From Caldisericales bacterium (GTDB taxonomy: Bacteria; Caldisericota; Caldisericia; JAAYUI01): 64,000 nucleotides of DNA. Each line of letters starts with the position of its first letter. The stretch's first letter is position 1. Where the stretch lies: the NCBI GenBank assembly GCA_022707885.1, contig JAKIZT010000007.1, forward strand, positions 52,634 through 116,633. The letters are read 5' to 3'. The notes under the pieces were generated by a model that was not told the origin of the DNA, did no database searches, and saw only the letters and a list, made by a program, of their open reading frames with translations. This document shows, piece by piece, positions 46,083-54,091 of the stretch. Both the position numbers and the translations under genes were made by a program.

Positions 46083-48361
46083 GGCCACGGTATAACCACC
46101 TGTCTTTGCCCAATCGTTGCCAAGAGAGCTTTGTGTCCATTTGATTCAAGCGCATGGAGCGATGACACGTTCGCAAAATAACCCTTTACAAGGCCATATC
46201 GATCAACGATCCAGCAACTGGTCCCAACATAAATGGCCAGATCATTCTGGTTACCAAAAATCTGGGCCTCTTTCGGTGAGCCCAAACCAGGAAGTTTAAT
46301 GCTCATGACCGGTGCCAATTCATGACTTCCAAGAAGCGTTACAGTGTTGTTAAGAATAACTAGTGCCCCCCAGGGCGAAGCCTTGACCAGCACATCATCA
46401 TATACCTTGACCCAAGTTGGCTTAAAATTGCCGTTTGCATCGCTTTTGACTCCAGAAACAATTTTGCCATTCGGAAACACAAAAACTCCGCCTGGACAGG
46501 CTTCACCACCGATTGCCTCAACCGCATCTTGTGGTTTTGATCTGGCAACAATCTGTTCGCCTGTGTACAAATCAAACTGCAATTCATAAGGAGAGACCTT
46601 GAAATTCAAAAGAACAACAGGTTTTCCTTTTGCTGAAACTATTGTTGGTGGCTGGCTTGGTACATTGTCAACATATTTTTTCCAGACAATTTTTCCGCTT
46701 GGATAGGCCACAGAAGCAATCTGGTGATCATTCCACATGATAAATGTACCCTTGGTATCGAACCCTCCGTCGAAACAAACCCCTTTAGCTGGGAAAGGAC
46801 CGCTGAAATTTGTCCAGCTCCCCTTATAATATCTCACTTCCTCGTCTTTTTCGCCAGTTTTTATGGGTTTTGCATCCTGTGTGTCCAGCACATGAACGTC
46901 TACAAAACCACTTCCATAGCCTTTTTGTATTGTCTGATACACAAAGATGGGCCAATTTTTCTTTGCGGAAATGGAAACACCCAAGAAGTCAGCTTCATCC
47001 CAATAGCTAACCTCATGGGTAAATCTCTTTACCTCATTACCAGTAACCACAACGGCTTCCATGCCCTTTGGTATGGACAAGTTTGGCTGAATGGGACCTT
47101 TCCATACATGGCCATAAAATTGCGAACCACCGGCTTTGAATTTTGGAGGACTCATTGGCAACGCAGACCCACTATAAAGTTTGTCAACATCAATTTCTGA
47201 TCCAGTCTCAAGACTTATTGCAAAAGCGGTGGATCCAGGACCACCCCAGTTTGATCCAGGAGGAATACCTGCGGAACCATACACTTTCTCATCATCTACG
47301 CCAAGAATCATTGCAGGAAGTCCATTGAATGCCTTATCGAGTTTTGTTGCCCAAAGCTCTCTGCCCGTTATCAGATCAACGCAATTCACATAACCTGCCT
47401 GCGTATTGAAAAGAAGCCTGCTGCCATCTGGCGAAACGGTGATGTTTCTTATATCATAAGGCAGAGGATACAAACCTTCCCCAAAATACAGACACGGGCT
47501 GGTTATATTATCAGGCCAGGAGATGACAACCGGTTTGCCAACCGTTGGCAAAACAACATCGGTGCAAATTACCTGTGTTTGACCAGAAAAAAGGCACACC
47601 TTGTGATATCCACCCTCAAGCAAAAATCTTTTGGGGGAGGTGATTTGAATATTATCAATTTTCACCATAGCATATGATGGCAATGATGAAACAATGAAGT
47701 TCTCTGTTAATTTCGATGATTTTTCTTCTGCAAGTGCAAGCTTTTCAAAATCGACGAAATGTTTTATTTCAGAAGACTCCGAAGACAAAACTGAGGTCCG
47801 GCTCTCTGGGTATCCTGGTAACCTTAATATGGCCTCGTAATAGCCATAAGGTATGACTGTTTTGATTGGGGTTTTTCCTATAAGGAGCTCACCTTCTGTT
47901 TGATGGCTCATGACAACCCAGGCTCCCTGGGGTTTGCTATCTATTGCGCAACGTGCAACTTCAAGCATTTTTATTGTTTCTCTTGTTCCGTATTGCAGGT
48001 CTATTCTTTCGGTCTGCTCAGTGATATAAAACACGGGCTTAACAGGCTTTGCTGTAACTATATGCTTGCCAATCTGAAGTTGTGGAAAAGAAAACTCTTT
48101 GCCAACCCCCATTGGTTTTCCATCCATCGAAAGTTCACCATCAACACCAAGCTCAATGACAAGCCCAGGTGCTGTAGGCCACACTCTCCATAGCATCCAA
48201 ACTACGAGTATAAGAGCAATGGATAATATTGATGTCCTGAACCAGAACATGCGTTTTCTGTGTTTTTCGGCCTCTTCTGGTTTGTGAACATGGGGCTTTT
48301 GCGGTTCATAGAGCGAATACTGCATGAGACAAAAATTACATCTTGTTAGCGCTTGTATCAA
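46079..48361 (-). CDS. Membrane-anchored PEGA-domain protein with PQQ-like propeller, paralogue
   Basis: 760 residues. The short cytoplasmic N-terminus has a CNFC pair and a His-rich stretch (HVHKPEEAEKH). One TM helix lies at about 43-62, then three PEGA-like repeats (about 68-110, 137-185, 225-270) and a long beta-propeller-like region (NITVSPDGSRLLFNTQAGYVNCVDLITGRELW). The TTG start at 48361 keeps the CNFC pair; ATG 48325 just after it is an alternative. The function is unknown. It precedes a second PEGA protein and selD on the same strand. Confidence 0.75.
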   Translation of the reverse strand: MIQALTRCNFCLMQYSLYEPQKPHVHKPEEAEKHRKRMFWFRTSILSIALILVVWMLWRVWPTAPGLVIELGVDGELSMDGKPMGVGKEFSFPQLQIGKHIVTAKPVKPVFYITEQTERIDLQYGTRETIKMLEVARCAIDSKPQGAWVVMSHQTEGELLIGKTPIKTVIPYGYYEAILRLPGYPESRTSVLSSESSEIKHFVDFEKLALAEEKSSKLTENFIVSSLPSYAMVKIDNIQITSPKRFLLEGGYHKVCLFSGQTQVICTDVVLPTVGKPVVISWPDNITSPCLYFGEGLYPLPYDIRNITVSPDGSRLLFNTQAGYVNCVDLITGRELWATKLDKAFNGLPAMILGVDDEKVYGSAGIPPGSNWGGPGSTAFAISLETGSEIDVDKLYSGSALPMSPPKFKAGGSQFYGHVWKGPIQPNLSIPKGMEAVVVTGNEVKRFTHEVSYWDEADFLGVSISAKKNWPIFVYQTIQKGYGSGFVDVHVLDTQDAKPIKTGEKDEEVRYYKGSWTNFSGPFPAKGVCFDGGFDTKGTFIMWNDHQIASVAYPSGKIVWKKYVDNVPSQPPTIVSAKGKPVVLLNFKVSPYELQFDLYTGEQIVARSKPQDAVEAIGGEACPGGVFVFPNGKIVSGVKSDANGNFKPTWVKVYDDVLVKASPWGALVILNNTVTLLGSHELAPVMSIKLPGLGSPKEAQIFGNQNDLAIYVGTSCWIVDRYGLVKGYFANVSSLHALESNGHKALLATIGQRQVVIPWP

Positions 48362-48380
48362 GGCCTATAATCCAACTTGT

Positions 48381-48905
48381 ATGGACAAAAAATTCAAAAC
48401 AAAACCGTTAGGTCACAGGATTACGCAATATTACACAATCTTGCTCTATTGCGCTGCCGGTTTCGCATTCTTTTCACCAGAAATGATCCTGAAATCCGGC
48501 AACAAGATATTCTATACTCTCCTAATCATTGCTGTCGCAATAGTCCTAACCTATGTCATGAGAGTTTTTAATAAAGAAGGCGTCACAAGGGCCTGGGTTG
48601 ATAAAGAAAACCTTAATCTAACTTACAATTCAATACCACTCAAAGACATCATAAGGCTGCAAAAAATACAGCGCCCCGGACTTTTTGGCCCCGAGTTCCA
48701 GATCTGGACGGACACGGTCAAACCAAAAGCCTCGATTGTCTTAAGCGAGCTTGTTGATCCAAATGGTCTTATTGATACCATCAAAGAAGCTGTCCCGGGT
48801 GCAGCATATAAAGAGGTAAGAGCGTCATATCACTTCCTTGACTGGGGTTTGCTTGTAAGCATTGCTCTTATAATCTGGCTCATCTACGTGAGGGTCTTCG
48901 CTTGA
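48381..48905 (+). CDS. Small membrane protein of unknown function
   Basis: 174 residues with two N-terminal hydrophobic helices (about 17-58), a soluble middle (TRAWVDKENLNLTYNSIPLKDIIRLQKIQRPGLFG) resembling a PH-like YdbS/YokE-type fold, and a C-terminal helix (about 152-172). ATG 48381 is taken because the longer frame starts inside the divergent gene. It overlaps the next gene by TTGA, so the pair is translationally coupled. No family assigned. Confidence 0.6.
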   Translation: MDKKFKTKPLGHRITQYYTILLYCAAGFAFFSPEMILKSGNKIFYTLLIIAVAIVLTYVMRVFNKEGVTRAWVDKENLNLTYNSIPLKDIIRLQKIQRPGLFGPEFQIWTDTVKPKASIVLSELVDPNGLIDTIKEAVPGAAYKEVRASYHFLDWGLLVSIALIIWLIYVRVFA

Positions 48906-49417
48906 AAGTAACGAGGGCAAGGGCCGGACTTCCTACATGGTTGTCATGGGCGCTATCACTTGTCCTGCCAGTAACACTTTTCTGGTTGCCAGAAAACATC
49001 CTCCAGCCAATACCAAGAATTGTTATTGCGATAGCTTCATTCTGCATAATTTTTCCGATAACTACCATGCTTCCAAGAAGAAGGTTGTTACTGGCATTTG
49101 ACGATTGTACAATCGAGACCTCAAGAAAATCCATCAGGGTACCCCAAGTTTCACTGATCAGGCTCGCTGACTGTGGAAGGATCTCTGGCCTCAGAATGGA
49201 TTTCTTTCTTTCTGGCCAGCCAAGGCAGACATTCTCAATATGGCTTGATTCTGTTCATTCAAGCGAGGCATTCATGGAAGAGGCAGCAAAACTGGCACCG
49301 ATGTCAGTGGCAACCAGATCAAGGCAGAAATTTGGGTTGTTACAGGATTGGCTTGTTTGTGCGTTGCTGACTGCACTTGTCGTGGGCATTGCCAATTATG
49401 TTTTGGGTTTGGGTTGA
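48902..49417 (+). CDS. Small membrane protein of unknown function, same layout as its upstream neighbour
   Basis: 171 residues. It starts at TTG in a TTGA overlap with the previous stop. Two N-terminal helices (about 13-57), a soluble PH-like middle (LLLAFDDCTIETSRKSIRVPQVSLIRLADCG) and a C-terminal helix (about 148-168) copy the topology of the 48381 protein, suggesting an old duplication. The function is unknown. Confidence 0.6.
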   Translation: MKVTRARAGLPTWLSWALSLVLPVTLFWLPENILQPIPRIVIAIASFCIIFPITTMLPRRRLLLAFDDCTIETSRKSIRVPQVSLIRLADCGRISGLRMDFFLSGQPRQTFSIWLDSVHSSEAFMEEAAKLAPMSVATRSRQKFGLLQDWLVCALLTALVVGIANYVLGLG

Positions 49418-49441
49418 TAAAACCAGCAATCTTTCTATAAT
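49414..49441 (+). promoter_or_regulatory. Sigma-70 promoter of the structured leader
   Basis: TTGATA (49414-49419), 16-base spacer, TATAAT (49436-49441), with a perfect -10. The -35 overlaps the stop of the preceding gene. Expected start near 49448, giving an RNA leader of about 185 nt before the ATG at 49635. Confidence 0.85.
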
Positions 49442-49447
49442 CCAAAT

Positions 49448-49630
49448 ACGCCCTACGATGTGCGTGATTGTAAATGTTTACTGCTAACAAGTGAACGATG
49501 GGGCAAGACAAACTCGGGCCTGTTGAGCCTTAAGTGGTTCACTGGATATGCCAGAGAAAGGTCTAAGCCCACTTAATTGAGGGTGCAGTGAACCCTTGAG
49601 CGACACGGCATATGTGGGGCCGTCAGGAGG
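49448..49630 (+). ncRNA. Structured RNA leader with switch-like alternative helices
   Basis: No coding frame fits here. Main stem: 49529-49544 pairs with 49586-49600 (15 bp, one bulged base, GGTTCACTG/CAGTGAACC core). Its loop holds ATATGCC (49546-49552), which can pair with GGCATAT (49607-49613) as a 7-bp pseudoknot just before the SD. Competing helices: GTTTACT/AGTGAAC (49476-49482 with 49490-49496); the same AGTGAAC with GTTCACT (49537-49543); TAAGTGG/CCACTTA (49531-49537 with 49569-49575); and ACGGC/GCCGT (49605-49609 with 49619-49623), exclusive with the pseudoknot and adjacent to AGGAGG. It resembles a riboswitch or protein-bound leader but matches no class recalled. Confidence 0.6.
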
Positions 49631-49634
49631 ACGA

Positions 49635-50096
49635 ATGCAGCAAATAGGCACACTGCTTGCCCAAACAGAGAACGGGCTCCAGGGCTCTACATACACTGTA
49701 GTTACACCAACAATGGAAATCGCTCTTTGGATACTGATTGGGCTTCTTGCCCTCAGCGCCATTGTAATAGTGGCCTACCTGGTACCCATGCTCCTGCAAA
49801 TGAAGAGGACCCTTGATGAGGCAGAAAAAGCCGCAAAAAAACTTAATGAAGAAATACTTCCCTCGGTCGAGCAAATAGTAAAGGAAACTGCCCCAACAGT
49901 CAGCATCGTAATGACGAGAGTCAACCATGTAACACAATCAATGGACTCCGTTGTCACTGGTGTTAGTTCACTTCTGCAATTCGCACCATTTCTTCTCAAA
50001 TCAGGGATACCAAAAACATTCGGGGTTTTATCGGGAATAATGTCTTTTCTGGGCAGGATAGGAAAAAGAAAAAATAAAGGAGGAAAACATGAGTGA
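49635..50096 (+). CDS. DUF948-like membrane protein
   Basis: 153 residues. A TM helix (about 31-53) is followed by an amphipathic coiled region (KRTLDEAEKAAKKLNEEILPSVEQIVKETAPTVSIVMTRV) as in DUF948 proteins, then a basic tail. These are often encoded beside YtxH, as here. The ATG at 49635 follows AGGAGGACGA; the longer frame from 49596 would run through the RNA structure. The function is unknown, probably envelope-related. Confidence 0.75.
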   Translation: MQQIGTLLAQTENGLQGSTYTVVTPTMEIALWILIGLLALSAIVIVAYLVPMLLQMKRTLDEAEKAAKKLNEEILPSVEQIVKETAPTVSIVMTRVNHVTQSMDSVVTGVSSLLQFAPFLLKSGIPKTFGVLSGIMSFLGRIGKRKNKGGKHE

Positions 50097-50328
50097 AAAA
50101 GACACAGGGTTTTTTGCAGGAATCGTACTAGGTTCTGCAATTGGTTTTCTGCTGGGGGTACTCTTTGCGCCAGCATCAGGTGAACAAACAAGAAAAGTAA
50201 TAAAAGACAAGTCTGAGGAGCTTACAGAAGACTTCAAATTCAAAACACAGGAACTCGTTGACAGAGTAAAGGACTCCCTCAAAAAAGGTAGCGAGAAGGT
50301 CCAAGAAGCCGTAGACGAGCTTCATTAA
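50089..50328 (+). CDS. YtxH-domain protein
   Basis: 79 residues: an N-terminal glycine-rich hydrophobic helix (FFAGIVLGSAIGFLLGVLFAPASGEQTRK), the YtxH signature, then a charged coiled segment. A general-stress-type small membrane protein in Bacillota; the molecular role is unknown. AAAGGAGG lies five bases before the ATG, which overlaps the end of the previous gene by 8 bp. Confidence 0.85.
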   Translation: MSEKDTGFFAGIVLGSAIGFLLGVLFAPASGEQTRKVIKDKSEELTEDFKFKTQELVDRVKDSLKKGSEKVQEAVDELH

Positions 50329-50337
50329 ACAGGTAAA

Positions 50338-51585
50338 ATGCTTGTAATAACGCGTGGGGAGCTTAATCACTACTTTAAGATATTGCTTGGGGTTCTTGCC
50401 CCAATCGTGGCAATATTCCTCATCTATATACTCTTTACCAAGCTAAGTCCGGTTATAGTCCTGTTTGTTTCTTCCCTGGTTTTTGTTTTTGTTGCAAGAC
50501 CACTCGTGGAGTTTTTCAATCATGGAAAGATCAGACTACCTAAAGGCAAAGAGTTACATTTGAAGCTCCCCCGCATTGTTGCGGTGTTTCTTGTATATCT
50601 ATTGATCATCTGTCTGTTTGTTGTAGTTTTGGTGCCAGCTTTCCAGGCGCTCATAGGACAAGCCAAAACGCTTTCAGAAGCTTTTAGCAGCACCAACTTT
50701 AAGATCCTCAAGGAAACTGTCACCGAGTGGTTGAGTGGCATAACGAATGGTATAAGTCCAGAAACCCTCAACACAGCGCTAAATTCGGTTTTCGAAAAAC
50801 TGCAATCCTCATTGGGCGCAATATCAGGATTCATCGTCAAAGGGCTTGCAGACATAGCAACTGCCGCCGCTGGAATTCTTTTCCAGGCTTTTATCATCCT
50901 CATAATCTCAACCTTTTTTCTACTGGACTGGAGATACATCAATGCAGCAATGTTTGCGATGCTGCCAAACAATAATTCGAGAAACAACATAAAAAAACTT
51001 TTTGCTTCCATATACACTCAAATCTGGACTTATGTAAAAACACAATTTTTGCTTTCCCTTTTTACTGGCACCATGATAAGTGTATTATGTTTTATCCTTG
51101 GCATACCTTCTGCTCTAATAATAGGCATAATCGTCGCTCTCGGTGAAATGGTGCCATACATTGGTCCACTTTTCTCATTCTCAATAGGTACTTTGCTTGC
51201 CGCCGTTGCAGCGCTCCCAACGCCAATTAATCCTAGTGGTTCCTTTTACATTCTTATTTGGTACGTGGTTGGATTTCTTGCCATCGAACAGGGCCTTACC
51301 CAGGCCATTGCAACCCCAGTGCTTGCAAAAAAAGCACAGACGCACCCACTTCTTGTTATCATTGTAATGTTTTCTTTCTATAATCTTTTTGGGCCATTGT
51401 CGGTCTTACTCGCAGTGCCTTTCCTGGTAACCCTAAGAGCAATTTTTGCTTATCTGACCTCTGAAAATAAACTTTTCAAAAGGCTCGGGATTGACCTTGA
51501 GTCATATTACCAGTCCAATGCCACCTCACCACTTATAGCCAGGCTAAGGCGTCCTTTCTCAACAAAAGGCCCTCTCTCAAAATGA
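50338..51585 (+). CDS. AI-2E-family transporter
   Basis: 415 residues with about eight hydrophobic helices. The family's late block PSALIIGIIVALGEMVPYIGPLFSFSIG and PLLVIIVMFSFYNLFGPLSVLLAVP is clear. Members range from proposed autoinducer exporters to Na+/H+ antiporters, so the substrate is open. It lies nine bases after ytxH in the same operon and overlaps the HAD gene by ATGA. Confidence 0.88.
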   Translation: MLVITRGELNHYFKILLGVLAPIVAIFLIYILFTKLSPVIVLFVSSLVFVFVARPLVEFFNHGKIRLPKGKELHLKLPRIVAVFLVYLLIICLFVVVLVPAFQALIGQAKTLSEAFSSTNFKILKETVTEWLSGITNGISPETLNTALNSVFEKLQSSLGAISGFIVKGLADIATAAAGILFQAFIILIISTFFLLDWRYINAAMFAMLPNNNSRNNIKKLFASIYTQIWTYVKTQFLLSLFTGTMISVLCFILGIPSALIIGIIVALGEMVPYIGPLFSFSIGTLLAAVAALPTPINPSGSFYILIWYVVGFLAIEQGLTQAIATPVLAKKAQTHPLLVIIVMFSFYNLFGPLSVLLAVPFLVTLRAIFAYLTSENKLFKRLGIDLESYYQSNATSPLIARLRRPFSTKGPLSK

Positions 51586-52388
51586 TGGAAATGGTCTGCC
51601 TTGATCTGGATGGTACTCTTTTGCCACCCACAGGCCCTATGACTGAAAGAAACATAGAATGTTTAAGGGATGCTCACAAAAAGGGTGTCAAGATTGTGAT
51701 TGCCTCAGGAAGGCGTTTTGGTTCCATTGAACCACACGCAAGACAATTGGGATTCAATATGCCAATAATCGCCTACTCCGGAGCATGGGTCAAAAACCTC
51801 GATGATGAGGAACCGACAATAAAAAGCAATACCCCTTGGGAGCCTGCTGTGGAATTGATAAAAAAACTAAAGGGGAATGTCGATTTAATAGGCATTTATG
51901 TCGATGACATGCTATATCTTGATGATGCAAATGAATATTCCGAGAGATATGAAAAAAGGGTCTCATTAAAAGCTGTTCTGGTTAATAATCTCTCGGAACA
52001 TTTCGAAAACAAAAAACAGGACATCACCAAAATGCTGGTCGTCGAGAACAAAACTGACTACTTGGACAGTATTTATACACAGATGAAAAAAGAGTATGCT
52101 GGGGTGCTGGATTTTGTTCTTTCATGGTCAACTTTCATGGAGGTCGGGACTGTGGGCGTCTCAAAAGGTGGAGCGCTCTCGGTTTGGGCAGAACAAAATG
52201 GTATTGATCTTTCAAGATCAGTGGCATTTGGTGACCAGGAGAACGACCTCTCCACATTCGGTGTATGCGGGGTGTCTGTTGCAATGGGAAATGCAACAGA
52301 TCAGGTCAAGGAAATGGCCAATATAGTTGCCCCACCAAACTCCGAAGATGGAGTGGCCCAGGTACTAGAGAGGATGCTCGCTTGCTAA
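51582..52388 (+). CDS. Cof-type HAD-superfamily phosphatase
   Basis: 268 residues. Motif I VCLDLDGTLL (nucleophile Asp8, Asp10), motif II IASGRRFG, and late Lys (SKGGAL) and VAFGDQENDLSTF motifs give the HAD IIB (Cof) class. These dephosphorylate sugar phosphates or cofactors; the substrate is not predictable. It overlaps the transporter by ATGA, and its TAA shares one base with the next ATG. Confidence 0.92.
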   Translation: MMEMVCLDLDGTLLPPTGPMTERNIECLRDAHKKGVKIVIASGRRFGSIEPHARQLGFNMPIIAYSGAWVKNLDDEEPTIKSNTPWEPAVELIKKLKGNVDLIGIYVDDMLYLDDANEYSERYEKRVSLKAVLVNNLSEHFENKKQDITKMLVVENKTDYLDSIYTQMKKEYAGVLDFVLSWSTFMEVGTVGVSKGGALSVWAEQNGIDLSRSVAFGDQENDLSTFGVCGVSVAMGNATDQVKEMANIVAPPNSEDGVAQVLERMLAC

Positions 52389-54091
52389 TGAAAAAAACAC
52401 TGGCCTTTTTGATTGCGTTGTCAATACTTGCGCCGGTAGCTTCAGCGCTGGCCATAGATGGCACAATAACTGTCAAACCTCTTGAATCCGATGTTTTGAC
52501 CGGCTCTGAGATAAAAGTGGACATAAGGGCATCTGGCCTAAAAGACGTATATGCGATGTCTTTTGAGCTGGAGTACAACAACAGGCTTGTCCAGTTCAAA
52601 GAGATAGAAGAGGGAGCACTTCTCAATGCTGATCCCAAACCGCTATTCCAGACAAAAGTCACATCAACAAAGGATGGCGGAAAGATTTTTGTGGGGCTTT
52701 CAAACATTGACGGGAAAACAAACCTCAAAGACCAGGGAACAATCTTTACAATCAAATTTAAAGCTCTCATATCAGGCAAAGCAATCATTGGTATTACAAA
52801 ACTCCAGGGAAGAAAAATCAATTTTGATCAGGTAGAGTTAAAAGGTGAAGCAGGAAATTTCCTGATTAAAGAACCGGCCACCAAACCAATCTTGCAGGTT
52901 GATCCAACTGAACTCGATTTTGGATCAATAAAGTACGACGAGAGCAAAACACTCAAAGTCCATGTTTCCAATATGGGCAAAGAGGGCCTCTCTGGAAATG
53001 TTGAGATACACAACATCTGGATCACATCCGATCTTGAGAAATTCGCAAAAGAGGAGTTTGACCTTTCAATAACTGTCGCTCCAAAAGAGGAACACAATCT
53101 TGTTGTAAATTCAAATTATACCGGAAGGCTCTCAATCTTCACAAATGGTGGCTCAAAGGATGTCGTGTGCAAGTTTTACTTGCAGGACAAAACGCCAATC
53201 AACAATCTACCTCCGGACCTCACGGTTGATGAGCCAAAAGACGGTGCGATATTTTCCACAAACAAAATAAAGCTGAAAGGCAGAACAAATCCTACAGCAA
53301 AGATTTACCTCAATGGTACACCACAACCTATAGCATCAGATGGGTCATTCGAATACGACTTGATGTTGCTTGAAGGTGAAAACAAAATTGAAGTAAGGGC
53401 TGTCAGTGAAGCGGGTCTTGAGGCCACAAAAATAATCAAGGTAAAGCTCGATACAATCAAACCGGTGGTTTCAATAAAAGACCCTGGTGAGATCGTCCAC
53501 AACCAGACGCTTTGCATAAAAGGTACAACAGAACCAGGCACGACAATAAAAGTGGGTGGCAAGCCGGTATCACCCGATCAATCTGGTGCTTTCTCCGTTT
53601 GCTTTGATCTCAAGAAGGGCTTAAACGAGCTTTCTTTGATAGTTACCGACCAGGCTGGCAACATTACGGAATGGAAGAAAACTGTCAATTATGTGGCTCA
53701 GGAAATCATAAAAATAACCATGTGGGTTGGCAGCCCAAGAGCACAAGTGAACGGGCAGACAATCTATCTGGATACACCAGCAGTAGTAAAGAATGGCAGA
53801 ACGTTTGTTCCTGTCAGGTTTGTTTCCGAGAAAATGAAAGCCAGCGTAATCTGGAACCAGAAAACAAGGTCTGTTACTGTTGAAGGCAAGACCCACAAAT
53901 GCATCGTTTCCATAGGCTCTGATACAGCTTTCCTTGATGGTGATGTCGTAAGGCTGGAAGCGGCCCCATTCATTCAGGGCAGTTCCACCATGGTTCCACT
54001 TAGGTTTATAGCCCAGGACACTCTTGGTGCAACAATCAGCTATGATCCGAAAGACAAACGCATAGACCTGGAGCTAGTGATTGAATTGTGA
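52388..54091 (+). CDS. Secreted protein with cohesin-like, Ig-like and stalk domains
   Basis: 567 residues. The signal peptide ends near ASALA. Residues about 23-160 resemble a cohesin domain (VLTGSEIKVDIRASGLKDVYAMSFELEYNNRLVQF). Next are an Ig-like module (about 175-270; ELDFGSIKYDESKTLKVHV), two glucodextranase-B-type repeats (about 280-365 and 367-445) and two copper-amine-oxidase-like stalk units (TFVPVRFVSEKMKASVIW, STMVPLRFIAQDTLGATISY). It lacks catalytic motifs. Probably a surface adhesion or scaffold protein sharing parts with the 40106 product. The ATG at 52388 overlaps the previous stop by one base. Confidence 0.8.
   Translation: MKKTLAFLIALSILAPVASALAIDGTITVKPLESDVLTGSEIKVDIRASGLKDVYAMSFELEYNNRLVQFKEIEEGALLNADPKPLFQTKVTSTKDGGKIFVGLSNIDGKTNLKDQGTIFTIKFKALISGKAIIGITKLQGRKINFDQVELKGEAGNFLIKEPATKPILQVDPTELDFGSIKYDESKTLKVHVSNMGKEGLSGNVEIHNIWITSDLEKFAKEEFDLSITVAPKEEHNLVVNSNYTGRLSIFTNGGSKDVVCKFYLQDKTPINNLPPDLTVDEPKDGAIFSTNKIKLKGRTNPTAKIYLNGTPQPIASDGSFEYDLMLLEGENKIEVRAVSEAGLEATKIIKVKLDTIKPVVSIKDPGEIVHNQTLCIKGTTEPGTTIKVGGKPVSPDQSGAFSVCFDLKKGLNELSLIVTDQAGNITEWKKTVNYVAQEIIKITMWVGSPRAQVNGQTIYLDTPAVVKNGRTFVPVRFVSEKMKASVIWNQKTRSVTVEGKTHKCIVSIGSDTAFLDGDVVRLEAAPFIQGSSTMVPLRFIAQDTLGATISYDPKDKRIDLELVIEL

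Noticed and set aside
49448..49630. 6S RNA, SRP RNA or tmRNA gene
   Set aside because: No long bubble-containing rod typical of 6S, no SRP GGAA tetraloop domain motif and no tRNA-like end; the structure leads directly into an SD and ATG. 6S cannot be fully excluded without a covariance search.
49596..49634. Longer start for the DUF948-like protein
   Set aside because: Would translate through the pseudoknot and SD region; ATG 49635 has an ideal AGGAGG.
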